A DNA stretch of 64,000 nucleotides, from NCBI RefSeq assembly GCF_003429005.1, contig NZ_QVQV01000001.1, positions 186,001 through 250,000 on the forward strand. The letters run 5' to 3'. This document shows positions 46,618 to 55,074 of the stretch, one piece after another. A model generated the notes under the pieces. It did no database searches. It worked only from the letters and a program-made list of their open reading frames with translations, and was not told the origin of the DNA. The DNA is from Paraburkholderia sp. DHOC27 (GTDB taxonomy: Bacteria > Pseudomonadota > Gammaproteobacteria > Burkholderiales > Burkholderiaceae). The translations under genes were made by a program, and so were the position numbers. How positions within the stretch are numbered: position 1 is the first letter of the stretch; every line of letters starts with the position of its first letter.

Positions 46618-47421
46618 ATGAGTACATCATCAGAAAACGGACAGAAGGACGCACAGACCGCGATGCGGACGCCCGCGGTGGTATCGAAAGAGGCGTGGGA
46701 AACGGCGCACGCGCAGTTGCTCGTGCAGGAGAAGGCCAACACGCGCGCCCGCGATGCGCTCGCGGCCGAGCGGCGGCGCATGCCGTGGATGGCGGTGGAA
46801 AAGAGCTACACGTTCGAAGGACCCGAGGGCAAGCTCAGCCTGCTCGACCTGTTCGACGGGCGGCGTCAACTGATCGTCTATCGTGCCTTTTTCGAGCCCG
46901 GCGTATTTGGCTGGCCGGAGCATGCCTGCCGTGGCTGCTCGATGGTCGCCGACCAGGTTGCGCATCTCGCGCATCTGAATGCGCGCGACACCACGCTGGT
47001 GTTCCTCTCGCGTGCATCGCAGGCCGACATCGCACGCTTGAAGGAGCGGATGGGTTGGACCATCCCGTGGTTCACCCTCACGGATAGCTTCGACACGGAT
47101 TTTGGCGTCAACGAATGGCACGGCACCAACGTGTTCTTCCGCAATGGCGACCGCGTGTTCCGCACTTACTTCCTCAACAATCGCGGCGACGAGCAGATGG
47201 GCGGCACCTGGAATTACCTGGACATCACGCCCTTGGGACGACAGGAGGTGTGGGAGGATTCGCCCGCCGGCTATCCGCAGACGCCGACCTACAAGTGGTG
47301 GAACTGGCACGACAGCTACGAAGCGAACGCGGCGCCCGACAAGCGGTGGGTCGAGGTATCGGACGCGGGAGAGGCGGCGTTTCGAAACAAGGACGGCAAG
47401 GAGGCCGACAAGGCGCCGTAA
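46618..47421 (+). CDS. DUF899 family thioredoxin-like protein
   Basis: AGGAGG at 46603-46608 sits directly against an ATG at 46609, but is 9 bases before the ATG at 46618, which is therefore chosen. 267 residues. The sequence shows the DUF899 pattern: FEGPEGKLSLLDLFDGRRQLIVYRAFFEP, HACRGCSMVADQV (a CxxC), TLVFLSRAS, and GTNVFFRNGDRVFRTYF. The fold is thioredoxin/AhpC-like and the proteins are soluble. The function is unknown, and a redox role is possible from the CxxC. Confidence 0.88.
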   Translation: MSTSSENGQKDAQTAMRTPAVVSKEAWETAHAQLLVQEKANTRARDALAAERRRMPWMAVEKSYTFEGPEGKLSLLDLFDGRRQLIVYRAFFEPGVFGWPEHACRGCSMVADQVAHLAHLNARDTTLVFLSRASQADIARLKERMGWTIPWFTLTDSFDTDFGVNEWHGTNVFFRNGDRVFRTYFLNNRGDEQMGGTWNYLDITPLGRQEVWEDSPAGYPQTPTYKWWNWHDSYEANAAPDKRWVEVSDAGEAAFRNKDGKEADKAP

Positions 47422-47654
47422 GGGTCAGTGCCGTATGGCTGCGAACCCGGTGGGATCGACTTTGCGCATGTAGATCCTGCCGAACCGATTACCACACCCG
47501 AGAAGCTCAAGGTGTGATTCGCGTAGGGCAGATGAAAGGCAATCGCTGCCAGGCGCCTTGCGACGGGGACCCGCATTACGTCATACGAGGACATCACGGC
47601 GCGGCACGCGGCTTGCTACATCCTGTTCTCTAAGCCGAATTGCACCGAGATACC

Positions 47655-47861
47655 ATGAACGACCATTGCCACCTCGACGTTGAACTGAATCACCTGGAAG
47701 GCATCCTGCCGTACATTACGCAGGGCCCTTTCCCGCTTTCTTACTGGCGTCAGCGTATCAACAGCCTGCAACCCACCAGCGCATTGGCTTCGCAGAAAAC
47801 CCGCCTCGCCACTTTGAAGAATCAGCTTGCACAGCTAGAAAAGGTGCCCACCGCTGCATGA
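47655..47861 (+). CDS. Small hypothetical protein
   Basis: ATG 47655 gives 68 residues with MNDHCHLDVELNHLEGILPY and a helical C-terminus rich in Leu/Gln (LATLKNQLAQLEKVPTAA). Its stop overlaps an ATG in the next reading frame, so it may be coupled to the following gene. No family recognised. Confidence 0.6.
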   Translation: MNDHCHLDVELNHLEGILPYITQGPFPLSYWRQRINSLQPTSALASQKTRLATLKNQLAQLEKVPTAA

Positions 47862-47893
47862 CAGGTGTAGTGCATGAGAAAGGAGGCGTCATC

Positions 47894-48274
47894 GTGAGCG
47901 ATATCGACCTGGGCCAGCGTGTGGAAGAGATCGAACACGCGTTGTCAAATCTGTTCGATTCTCCGAAGAATCCTGCCGTCAGCAGTTACGACGAAGAAAG
48001 CGCCTTCTACATTCAGGTCTCGTGGGTAGTGGAGTCGCATCGCGACACGACGCTGGATTCGCGCTGCGTCGTGACGATCCGCTTTACACCCGCGCAGATC
48101 CAACGCTACGCGCAGACCGATACGGCCAAACGCCTCGTGATCCGCGAGCGGCTCTGCGACAAGGTTCGCGAGCAGGTCTCGGCACAGCAAAGCGCCCCGT
48201 CCACCAGTGATGATTGCGCAACGGAATTCACCGTGGACGATGCGCTGCTGGATGTCACCGACCCGCCGTACTGA
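47894..48274 (+). CDS. DUF3022-like small protein
   Basis: GTG 47894 lies 7 bases after AAGGAGG (47880-47886), a better start than the ATG at 47858. 126 residues: MSDIDLGQRVEEIEHALSNL, SAFYIQVSWVVESHRDTTLDSRCVVTIRF, RYAQTDTAKRLVIRERLCDKVREQV. I recognise this as close to the DUF3022 family seen in Burkholderia relatives. Soluble, acidic, function unknown. Probably in one transcript with the 68-residue protein. Confidence 0.65.
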   Translation: MSDIDLGQRVEEIEHALSNLFDSPKNPAVSSYDEESAFYIQVSWVVESHRDTTLDSRCVVTIRFTPAQIQRYAQTDTAKRLVIRERLCDKVREQVSAQQSAPSTSDDCATEFTVDDALLDVTDPPY

Positions 48275-48293
48275 TTGCTTCATGATTGCTTCA
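48272..48293. repeat. Two-copy 11-bp tandem repeat at a stop codon
   Basis: TGATTGCTTCA occurs twice in tandem (48272-48282, 48283-48293). The first copy contains the stop codon of the DUF3022-like gene. Confidence 0.7.
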
Positions 48294-48340
48294 GTCGCGC
48301 TTCGTCGGCACATTGATACGCGGCTCTTCTCACTTCGTTT

Positions 48341-49513
48341 TCACAGCACGAAAGCCACGCTGACAGGGGCGGCCTCCTGCACAGAGTGGCCAGTATCGGT
48401 CAACAGACCGGATACCGTGTCGATGCCAAACACGTTAACCGTCCCGCTCTGTTGATTCGCCACCAATAGCCATTTGCCCGACGGATCAATGCCGAATCCC
48501 CAAGGCTTCGTGCCGCCCGCGTGTACACGTTGCAGGAGCGCAAGCTCGCCGGAATCGGGATCGACGCGATAGACGAGCAGCGCGTTTTCCGCGCGGTTTT
48601 CGACATACACGAAACGCCCATCATGACCAAGCGCGAGTTCGGCACCGCTCTTCACGCCCTGAAAATCCTCGCTGGTCGTTTGCAGCGATTGCACTAAAGT
48701 CAGATGCCCTTGCGATGCGTCCCATCTCAGCACCATCAATTGCGCGCTCAATTCCGTGAGCAGATAAACGTAGCGTCCGTTCGCACCGAACACCAGATGG
48801 CGAGGACCGCTGCCAAACGGCGTCACAAAGGAAGGCGTTTCGGCGCTGGTGGACAGCGTATGTGTCGCGCGATCAAAGGCATACACGAACACCCGGTCTG
48901 CGCCGAGATCGGGCACGAGCGCGTATCTGCCTGAAGGATCAACGGCCACGCTATGTGCATGGGCGCTGGCCTGGCGCCGGTTGGGACCCGAGCCGCTTTC
49001 CTTGACCGTCGATACGAGCGCTCTCAGGCTGCCGTCGCTGTTGACCGGCACGCTCGATACCGAACCGCTGGCGTAATTGGCCGCAAACAAGGTCATCGAA
49101 GGAATGTCCCAGCCCAGATACGTGCTGCCGTTGCCGCCGGTAGGCACCGCATTCATTCTGGTCAGCGCACCTGTTGCGCGATCCACCGAATACGCGGTGA
49201 TGCTCCCCTCTTTGGCGTTGTCGTCGTCGACACCGTAGAGAATGGGCAAATGAGGATGCACGGACACCCAGGTGGATTTGAGCCCCTCGGCAGCCGCGCC
49301 GATTGCGGTGAGCTTGCCGCTGGAGACATTGAGGCGCAACGCGTCGATCTGGTTCTTCTGCGTGCCAACGTAGACGAGTTCCGTTGCTGCGCCTTCCGGC
49401 AAGGTCGCGGCACGATCTTGCGTGCTATACGTTGCGCCCAGCAGCATGGATAGAACGACCGCCGCCACACCTCCGTACCGCTTCGATCTGTTTCGTTGGG
49501 AGGGCTGCGTCAT
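48341..49513 (-). CDS. Lactonase-family seven-bladed beta-propeller
   Basis: ATG at 49513, 390 residues. The N-terminus has a basic stretch and a hydrophobic segment (YGGVAAVVLSMLLGATYS), so the protein is exported or membrane-anchored. The rest matches the 6-phosphogluconolactonase/YkgB-type propeller: ELVYVGTQKNQIDALRLNVSSGKLTAIGAA, HAHSVAVDPSGRYALVPDLGADRVFVYAFD, PRHLVFGANGRYVYLLTEL, KPWGFGIDPSGKWLLVANQQ. A periplasmic lactonase role is plausible, but many family members have no known activity. Confidence 0.82.
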   Translation of the reverse strand: MTQPSQRNRSKRYGGVAAVVLSMLLGATYSTQDRAATLPEGAATELVYVGTQKNQIDALRLNVSSGKLTAIGAAAEGLKSTWVSVHPHLPILYGVDDDNAKEGSITAYSVDRATGALTRMNAVPTGGNGSTYLGWDIPSMTLFAANYASGSVSSVPVNSDGSLRALVSTVKESGSGPNRRQASAHAHSVAVDPSGRYALVPDLGADRVFVYAFDRATHTLSTSAETPSFVTPFGSGPRHLVFGANGRYVYLLTELSAQLMVLRWDASQGHLTLVQSLQTTSEDFQGVKSGAELALGHDGRFVYVENRAENALLVYRVDPDSGELALLQRVHAGGTKPWGFGIDPSGKWLLVANQQSGTVNVFGIDTVSGLLTDTGHSVQEAAPVSVAFVL

Positions 49514-49630
49514 AGTCCAATAGATGAACGACCTGGAGCCTAAGCGTAGTCGAATCGCCGCCGCGCGTCCCTGCACAAAACTGCGGTTCGCTGGCACTTT
49601 TCTGATGCGCGGCGGCAGTCGTTGCAGCGC

Positions 49631-50575
49631 TTACTGCGTGACAGACTTGCGATCAGGCTGTTGGCGCGCCGTGATGCGAAACTGACTGGGCGCCTGCCCC
49701 ACTTCCCGGCGGAAAAAGCGTGTGAAGTACGCGGCATCCGCGAAGCCGAGGCCGAACGCAATCTGTTCCACCGACATGTCACCGAAAATGAGGTTGCGCT
49801 TGGCTTCCGTGATGATGCGTGCGTGAATCATCTTGGTTGGACTTTGCTCGGCCGCGGAGGCGCAGGCTGCGCGCAATTGCACGAGGGACACGGCCATCAT
49901 CGACGCATAGTCCTGCAACTGCAGATTCTCGCGGTAGTGCTCGTCGATCAGTTTGCGGAACCGGTCCACCAGACGCACGTCGTTGCGCGATGCGCCTTCG
50001 TTAGCCGTTTGATCCAGCCGCGCTTCGCGAACGAGCATGAGCAGCAGACTCGTCAGCAGCGCCTCGATGCCCACCACGTGACCCACCGCATCCGACTCCA
50101 CTTCGCGCTTGAGCCCCTTGATCAGGCTGCCAAACTCGACACCCGCCTCGGCGGAATCGGACAGTGGAATCACGCGCGGCAGCGCCCACAGTGCGATGAA
50201 TTCCTGAAGCTTGGCGTTGACCTGCGTGAGATAGGCCACTTCGATGGTCACGACCCATCGGTCTACGTCCAGCTCGTAATCCAGACCGTGCACGCATTCC
50301 GTGGGCAGCAGCAATGCACACGGCCCTTCGAACGGCACGTCGCTGCCTTCGAGGTTCATGACACCGCGGCCACTGCGCACGAAAATGACCTGGCCATATT
50401 CCGGATGCGCGTGCGGTTCGGTGCGCCAGCGGCCCCGGTCGGTCACGTGCCCAACGTGCACAAACCAGCTTTTCGTTTCAGGCTGCTCGACGTACAGCCG
50501 GACCTTGGGAACGCTTGCCTTCTTCGCCTTCTGGGCCGATCTGGACGAGTGATTTGCCACGGCACGATAAGTCAT
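49631..50575 (-). CDS. AraC-family transcriptional regulator
   Basis: 314 residues. N-terminal cupin half (about 30-140) with HAHPEYGQVIFVRSGRGVMNLEG and C-terminal double helix-turn-helix (about 205-305) with DYASMMAVSLVQLRAACASA and IAFGLGFADAAYFTRFFRREVGQAPSQFR. The structure resembles PobR-type activators that respond to aromatic acids. It lies at the left edge of the aromatic catabolic region, divergent from the outer-membrane channel gene, and is the best candidate activator for that region. Confidence 0.88.
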   Translation of the reverse strand: MTYRAVANHSSRSAQKAKKASVPKVRLYVEQPETKSWFVHVGHVTDRGRWRTEPHAHPEYGQVIFVRSGRGVMNLEGSDVPFEGPCALLLPTECVHGLDYELDVDRWVVTIEVAYLTQVNAKLQEFIALWALPRVIPLSDSAEAGVEFGSLIKGLKREVESDAVGHVVGIEALLTSLLLMLVREARLDQTANEGASRNDVRLVDRFRKLIDEHYRENLQLQDYASMMAVSLVQLRAACASAAEQSPTKMIHARIITEAKRNLIFGDMSVEQIAFGLGFADAAYFTRFFRREVGQAPSQFRITARQQPDRKSVTQ

Positions 50576-51237
50576 AAAGTCTCCTTGACGGCCCTGGCTG
50601 TGGCCGCCTCTACAACGCCCCGATCTCTCATGGTTTGAATCGTCGGAGTTGACAACCTTGTACAGGCTTCTGCGCGAATCTTAACAGCGGTCAGGGTCTT
50701 TTCTGGGCCCGCTATGCAAGCCAGAGCGGCCACGAGGACATAGCGAGGGTATCTACCAATAGACCCGATATCGCGCTAAATCCCGCACTTCGAGCGGGCC
50801 TGAACGACGCGCGTGTTTTCGACTTTGCTCGCTCCTGCCTGGGATCATAACGCGCTGCCCGAGCCGCGAAAACAGCAGATATTTTTCCATACATTTCCGC
50901 GTCACGTCACTTGCGACTTACCCCGATGACGGGTGCGAGCGCCGAGCAATCTGATACGTATGCCTAAGCTTTGATGCTGCGTTAAAGCCCTCTCCCCACT
51001 CCCCAGCACGCCTGCGCCATCGCAACAAAAAAATGCAAGCGAATCTAGTTTTTGTGTAAAGGCATGCGGCCAGCCTTCCCATAGTATCCACTCAACCGCC
51101 AATGAAATGTTCCGTGCTGGTGTAGTCGGCGAAGCAGCAAAGTCTTTTGACAGCATCACCCCAGCCACTGCCTTTTCAGCCGTCATCAACGCGGCTGGAG
51201 CGCAGCGAAGCTGATAAAAAACCATATGGAAGGAGAC
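50576..51237. other. Divergent promoter region
   Basis: This 662-base stretch separates the AraC gene from the outer-membrane channel gene. It is unusually long and less GC-rich near 51020-51060. No gene or convincing operator is seen. Confidence 0.45.
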
Positions 51238-52260
51238 ATGCAAAAATATTCGGTAGCTTTGCGCAAACCGCTTCTCGCCGCAGCCCTCTTTTGTTGTCTG
51301 AGCGAATTTACTCACGCGGAAGAGATTCTCAACGCGCCCAGTGAATCCTCCACGCCGCAAACCCAGAAAAGTCAGCAGAACGCGCCCACTCCGGCGAGTC
51401 CGCAAAATCAGCAAAATCAAAAGAACGGTGCTGCACCACTCAGCGCGCCGGATCTGAAATCCGCGGAACAGTTCGGCGTGCCGCCCGTATCGTGGAACGA
51501 CACGTACATCGGCTACCGCTATGGCAGCGATTTCCATTATCCGGGCGTCGCCGACAAGGTCGCGCAGAACATCGGTTTTCTCACGACAATTGGCGGCTTC
51601 AAGTTTGGTAGCTACGCGTTCAACGTGGACTACCTCGTGTCGAACTCCGCGAATCCCGAGGCCGGTGGACCGTCCAATGGCGGCGCCCAGGAAGTCTATA
51701 GCGTTGGCCGCGTCGAACTGAGTGCGGGCAAGATTTTTGGCCGCTACCTGGGCTACGGTTTTATCCGCGACTTTGGCTTTACCGGCGGCTATGAATTCGG
51801 CGTCAAGAACGACGCATACGGCGAACGCGCCCGCATGCTGGTGTTCGGTCCGACCATCGAATTCGCGGTGCCGCGCGGCTTCTGGAACATCACGGCCGGC
51901 GCGCGTACCGAGAGCAACCACAACGGCATCACCGGCGTGGACGTGCACTTCAATACCGCATGGCACGTCGAAAGCTCGTGGCTCGTGCCCTTCAACGTGG
52001 GACCGTTGCCGCTCGTCTTCAAAGGCTTTGCCAGCATGACGGGGCCCAAAGGCAGGGATGGCTTCGGCGTGGAGACCACCACCGAATTTCTCGCACGCGG
52101 CTCGTTGCTGGCGGATCTGGGCTCGTTTGCGGGCCATCCACGCACGGTGTATGCGGGTATCGGCTATGAGTACTGGCATCACATGTATGGATCGCCAACA
52201 AGCGAAACCGTGGGCACGATTACCTCAGTACCGATGTTCGTGGCCGAAGTGCACTTCTAA
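51238..52260 (+). CDS. Tsx/OmpK-type outer-membrane channel
   Basis: 340 residues. ATG 51238 lies too close (2 bases) to GGAG; ATG 51226 is the alternative. Signal peptide about 26 residues. A Gln/Asn/Pro/Ser-rich linker follows (STPQTQKSQQNAPTPASPQN), then a beta-barrel of the nucleoside-specific channel family: NDTYIGYRYGSDFHYPG, FVAEVHF at the C-terminus ending in Phe as outer-membrane proteins do. Placed before an MFS carrier gene, it probably admits the substrate of the catabolic cluster. Confidence 0.82.
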   Translation: MQKYSVALRKPLLAAALFCCLSEFTHAEEILNAPSESSTPQTQKSQQNAPTPASPQNQQNQKNGAAPLSAPDLKSAEQFGVPPVSWNDTYIGYRYGSDFHYPGVADKVAQNIGFLTTIGGFKFGSYAFNVDYLVSNSANPEAGGPSNGGAQEVYSVGRVELSAGKIFGRYLGYGFIRDFGFTGGYEFGVKNDAYGERARMLVFGPTIEFAVPRGFWNITAGARTESNHNGITGVDVHFNTAWHVESSWLVPFNVGPLPLVFKGFASMTGPKGRDGFGVETTTEFLARGSLLADLGSFAGHPRTVYAGIGYEYWHHMYGSPTSETVGTITSVPMFVAEVHF

Positions 52261-52284
52261 CCAGCGCGTCTTTTAACGCTCCCA

Positions 52285-52320
52285 TTGGCGACCTGCAAAC
52301 AGGTCGCCAATTTCGCTTTT
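52285..52320 (+). terminator. Terminator between channel and MFS genes
   Basis: TTGGCGACCTG (52285-52295), loop CAAA, CAGGTCGCCAA (52300-52310), then TTTCGCTTTT. The stem is perfect over 11 bp. Confidence 0.75.
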
Positions 52321-52344
52321 GCTGTCGCATTCGAAGAGCACGTC

Positions 52345-53643
52345 ATGGAGACGAATCAACTGCAACGATCAGCCGCCGAAAAACCCTGGCGCGTTCTCGT
52401 GCTGCTCGCGCTCGGGCTGCTGATTTCGTTCGTGGATCGAACCAGCCTGTCTGCCGCCCTCGCCGACAAAAGCTTCGTGCGTGAGTTCATGCTGAGCAAC
52501 GTCGAACGCGGCTGGCTGAATTCGGCCGTGTTCTGGTCATATGGTTTCATGCAGATGCCAATGGGTTGGCTCGTGGACCGCTACGGCGTGAAATGGCCGT
52601 ATACCTTCTGCTTCGCGCTGTGGTGCCTCGCCGCGGCCGCCACCGGCCTCGCGACGACACTGACGGCGCTGATCGTCATGCGGCTGCTTATTGGCGTGGC
52701 CGAAGCCGTCGTGGTTCCCGCAACGTACCGCTACCTCGCCGATCACTTCGAAGAAACGCAGAAAGGCACGGCGCTAGGCATCTTTTCGATTGGCGGCAAG
52801 ATGGGCCCGGCGCTCGGCGCGCCCATCGCCGCGTGGATGATCGTCATGTATTCATGGCCAGCGATGTTCGTGGCGACCGGGCTTGTCGGGCTGCTGTGGC
52901 TCGTACCGTGGCTCGTCATGGTCCGCAACGATTACCCGTCGCGGCAACAGCTCGCTGCGGCGCGACAGCGCGCCTCATCAGTGCCGCTGAAAAATCTGCT
53001 GGTGAGTCCGGTGGTGTGGGGCGGTCTGGTCAACAACTTCTGCTACAGCTATTTCGCCTTCTATTGCATGACGTGGATGCCTGCCTATCTGGTCGAACAG
53101 CGCGGGCTTTCGCTAGCACGCTCGGGCCTCTATACGTTCTTCAGTTTCGCGGGCATTGCGTTCGTGGCCGCCATCGCAGGCTGGGCCGCAGACAGGATCA
53201 TCGCGCGGGGGCACGACGCCGTTGCGGTGCGGAAAGCCTTCATCGTCGCGGGCTTTGTGGGCGGCACGACGGTTCTGCTCGGTGCCTATGCGCCCTCGCT
53301 CGATGCGGCATTGTTCTGGAACGTGCTATCGCTTTCGCTGCTGGGTCTCGTCACGGCAAACAACCTCGCGCTGGTCAAACTCACCTTGATCCCCAAACAG
53401 GCAGTCGGCTTGAACACGGGTTTGCAGCAAGTCGCTACCAGTCTCGCGGGCGGCGTGTCAGCGAGTCTCTCGGGCTGGTTGCTGCATGTGGGTGGCAGTT
53501 ACACGCTGCCGATGCTGGCCATTTTCGTGTTCCTGCTGATGGGCGCAACCAGCACCCTCGTACTGCTGCAACGCAAGTGGGCGCCAATGGTCAACGACGT
53601 AGGGCACGAATCGACGCGCGTGGACCCGCAGACTACGCAATAG
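52345..53643 (+). CDS. MFS transporter, anion:cation symporter type
   Basis: ATG 52345 after a GAAG; 432 residues with twelve membrane segments. Helix 1 LLISFVDRTSLSAALAD, motif A MGWLVDRYGVKWPY, and ADRIIARG in the second half. It is closely similar to the MFS protein at 61631-62911 (shared CMTWMPAYLVEQR, SGLYTFFSFAGIA, LIPKQAVGLNTGLQQVATSL). The two are paralogues that probably carry related carboxylates. It is the partner of the outer-membrane channel encoded just upstream. Confidence 0.87.
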   Translation: METNQLQRSAAEKPWRVLVLLALGLLISFVDRTSLSAALADKSFVREFMLSNVERGWLNSAVFWSYGFMQMPMGWLVDRYGVKWPYTFCFALWCLAAAATGLATTLTALIVMRLLIGVAEAVVVPATYRYLADHFEETQKGTALGIFSIGGKMGPALGAPIAAWMIVMYSWPAMFVATGLVGLLWLVPWLVMVRNDYPSRQQLAAARQRASSVPLKNLLVSPVVWGGLVNNFCYSYFAFYCMTWMPAYLVEQRGLSLARSGLYTFFSFAGIAFVAAIAGWAADRIIARGHDAVAVRKAFIVAGFVGGTTVLLGAYAPSLDAALFWNVLSLSLLGLVTANNLALVKLTLIPKQAVGLNTGLQQVATSLAGGVSASLSGWLLHVGGSYTLPMLAIFVFLLMGATSTLVLLQRKWAPMVNDVGHESTRVDPQTTQ

Positions 53644-53655
53644 CGGCGGCTCGCA

Positions 53656-54921
53656 TCATGCCCGATGACGCGCACGCGGCGCACCTGTACGCGGACTCAG
53701 CACATACACTGCCGCGCCAAACGCCAGCGGCAATGCCGTCACGGCGAACAACGACGCGTAGATCCGCGCAGGCGTGGCGTGTGCCAGTCTGGCGTGTCCG
53801 GCAATCCATCCAAAGCAACCGCTTGCCAGCGCAACGCCTAGAAAAACGAGGCTATTGAGAAAACCCAGCGCGAGGCCCAACCGCTCGGGGACGACGATCG
53901 CACGCGCTTGCGACATCACCAGCGGGTGAATCGCGCCCACCGAAAACAGCACGCAGATGAGCGCCACGCCGAGCACGCCACTGACGCCGGGAAATAGCGC
54001 GAGCATCACGGCCGCGATTGCACCGACGATAAGCCAGGTCAGCGAAATCCATTTCGGCGCCCAGCGGCGGACCATCAAGGGAACACAAAACGACGCGACG
54101 GTTGCGACGATGCTCGTGATCGTCATGGCGTTGCCGCGCGCCAACAAGTCGAAGCCGAACACGTCCGCGAGGTACGGTCCGCCCCACGAAGTGCGAAACG
54201 TGGCCCCGACTGACATCGCGAGGCAGGCGGGGGCAAGGGCCCAGAAGCGGCCCGTCTCTGGTTGCATTGCACGGTGACGCTGGGTCGTCTGCGTTGAATC
54301 CGTTGCGTGCAACACGGGTGGCCGGCGCTTGACGAATACGATGACGACAAGCGTAGCGGCCAGCATTGCCACCGTTGCAGCCAGCATGGGCGCACGCCAT
54401 CCGGATTCAGCAGTAGCGCGACTGAGCGGCCACGCCGCGAGCAACGCGCCTGCCATGCCAATCGCGCTGGCCGTGGTGATCGCACTCGTCTGGCGCGGTC
54501 CAGCGCCGCTACTCAGCACGTAATTGAGCAGACCCATGAAGATGGGCGCGCAGCCCAGTCCTATGCCGGCCTGCGCGGCAATCGCGCTCCACGGATTGGT
54601 GGTGACCATGAGCAACGCGGCGCTCAACGTCCCCAGCGCCATGAGCGCCGCAGTTGGCACACGTACGCCATAGCGATCGAACAATACGCCGACGGGAATC
54701 TGCGCCAGCGCGAACACGAGAAAAAACGCGCCCGCGAACCAGCCGAACATCTCCGCTGAAAAACGGAAATCCGCAATGAGCTGCGTTGCGATGACTGCCA
54801 CGTAGCTGCGAAAGAACTGGCTCAATACATAGCTGAAAGTCAGCGCCCATAAACCGTAGTCGCGCAGAAACGACGTCCCATCGTTGCGCTGTTCGGGAGA
54901 CACGCGCGAGCTGTCAGCCAT
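53656..54921 (-). CDS. MFS transporter
   Basis: 421 residues, about twelve membrane segments. Helix 1-2 includes YVLSQFFRSYVAVIATQLIADF, and motif A is VGVLFDRYGVRVP. It is not of the anion:cation symporter subgroup of its neighbour. Its stop is 12 bases from the convergent MFS gene. Substrate unknown. Confidence 0.83.
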   Translation of the reverse strand: MADSSRVSPEQRNDGTSFLRDYGLWALTFSYVLSQFFRSYVAVIATQLIADFRFSAEMFGWFAGAFFLVFALAQIPVGVLFDRYGVRVPTAALMALGTLSAALLMVTTNPWSAIAAQAGIGLGCAPIFMGLLNYVLSSGAGPRQTSAITTASAIGMAGALLAAWPLSRATAESGWRAPMLAATVAMLAATLVVIVFVKRRPPVLHATDSTQTTQRHRAMQPETGRFWALAPACLAMSVGATFRTSWGGPYLADVFGFDLLARGNAMTITSIVATVASFCVPLMVRRWAPKWISLTWLIVGAIAAVMLALFPGVSGVLGVALICVLFSVGAIHPLVMSQARAIVVPERLGLALGFLNSLVFLGVALASGCFGWIAGHARLAHATPARIYASLFAVTALPLAFGAAVYVLSPRTGAPRARHRA

Positions 54922-55015
54922 CGATGCGGTCCTTTAGGCGGCTAGATCAATCATGATAAACGCTGCCCTGCGATATTGCTCATTCCTGCCCGGTGTAGGC
55001 TGCACGCTGCACGCC

Positions 55016-55048
55016 AAAAAAAATGGCGCGGTGCTCACGCGCCGCGCC
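55016..55048 (-). terminator. Terminator of the PD40 gene
   Basis: Read on the minus strand, GGCGCGG (55042-55048 complement) and CCGCGCC (55025-55031 complement) form a 7-bp stem followed by ATTTTTTTT. It lies about 27 bases after the gene stop. Confidence 0.85.
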
Positions 55049-55074
55049 TTCTTCAAACTGCATGCCCTAACGCA

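Noticed and set aside
50902..52182. Minus-strand frame of about 426 codons
   Set aside because: Antisense to the outer-membrane channel gene; the plus-strand protein has the signal peptide and barrel ending in Phe.
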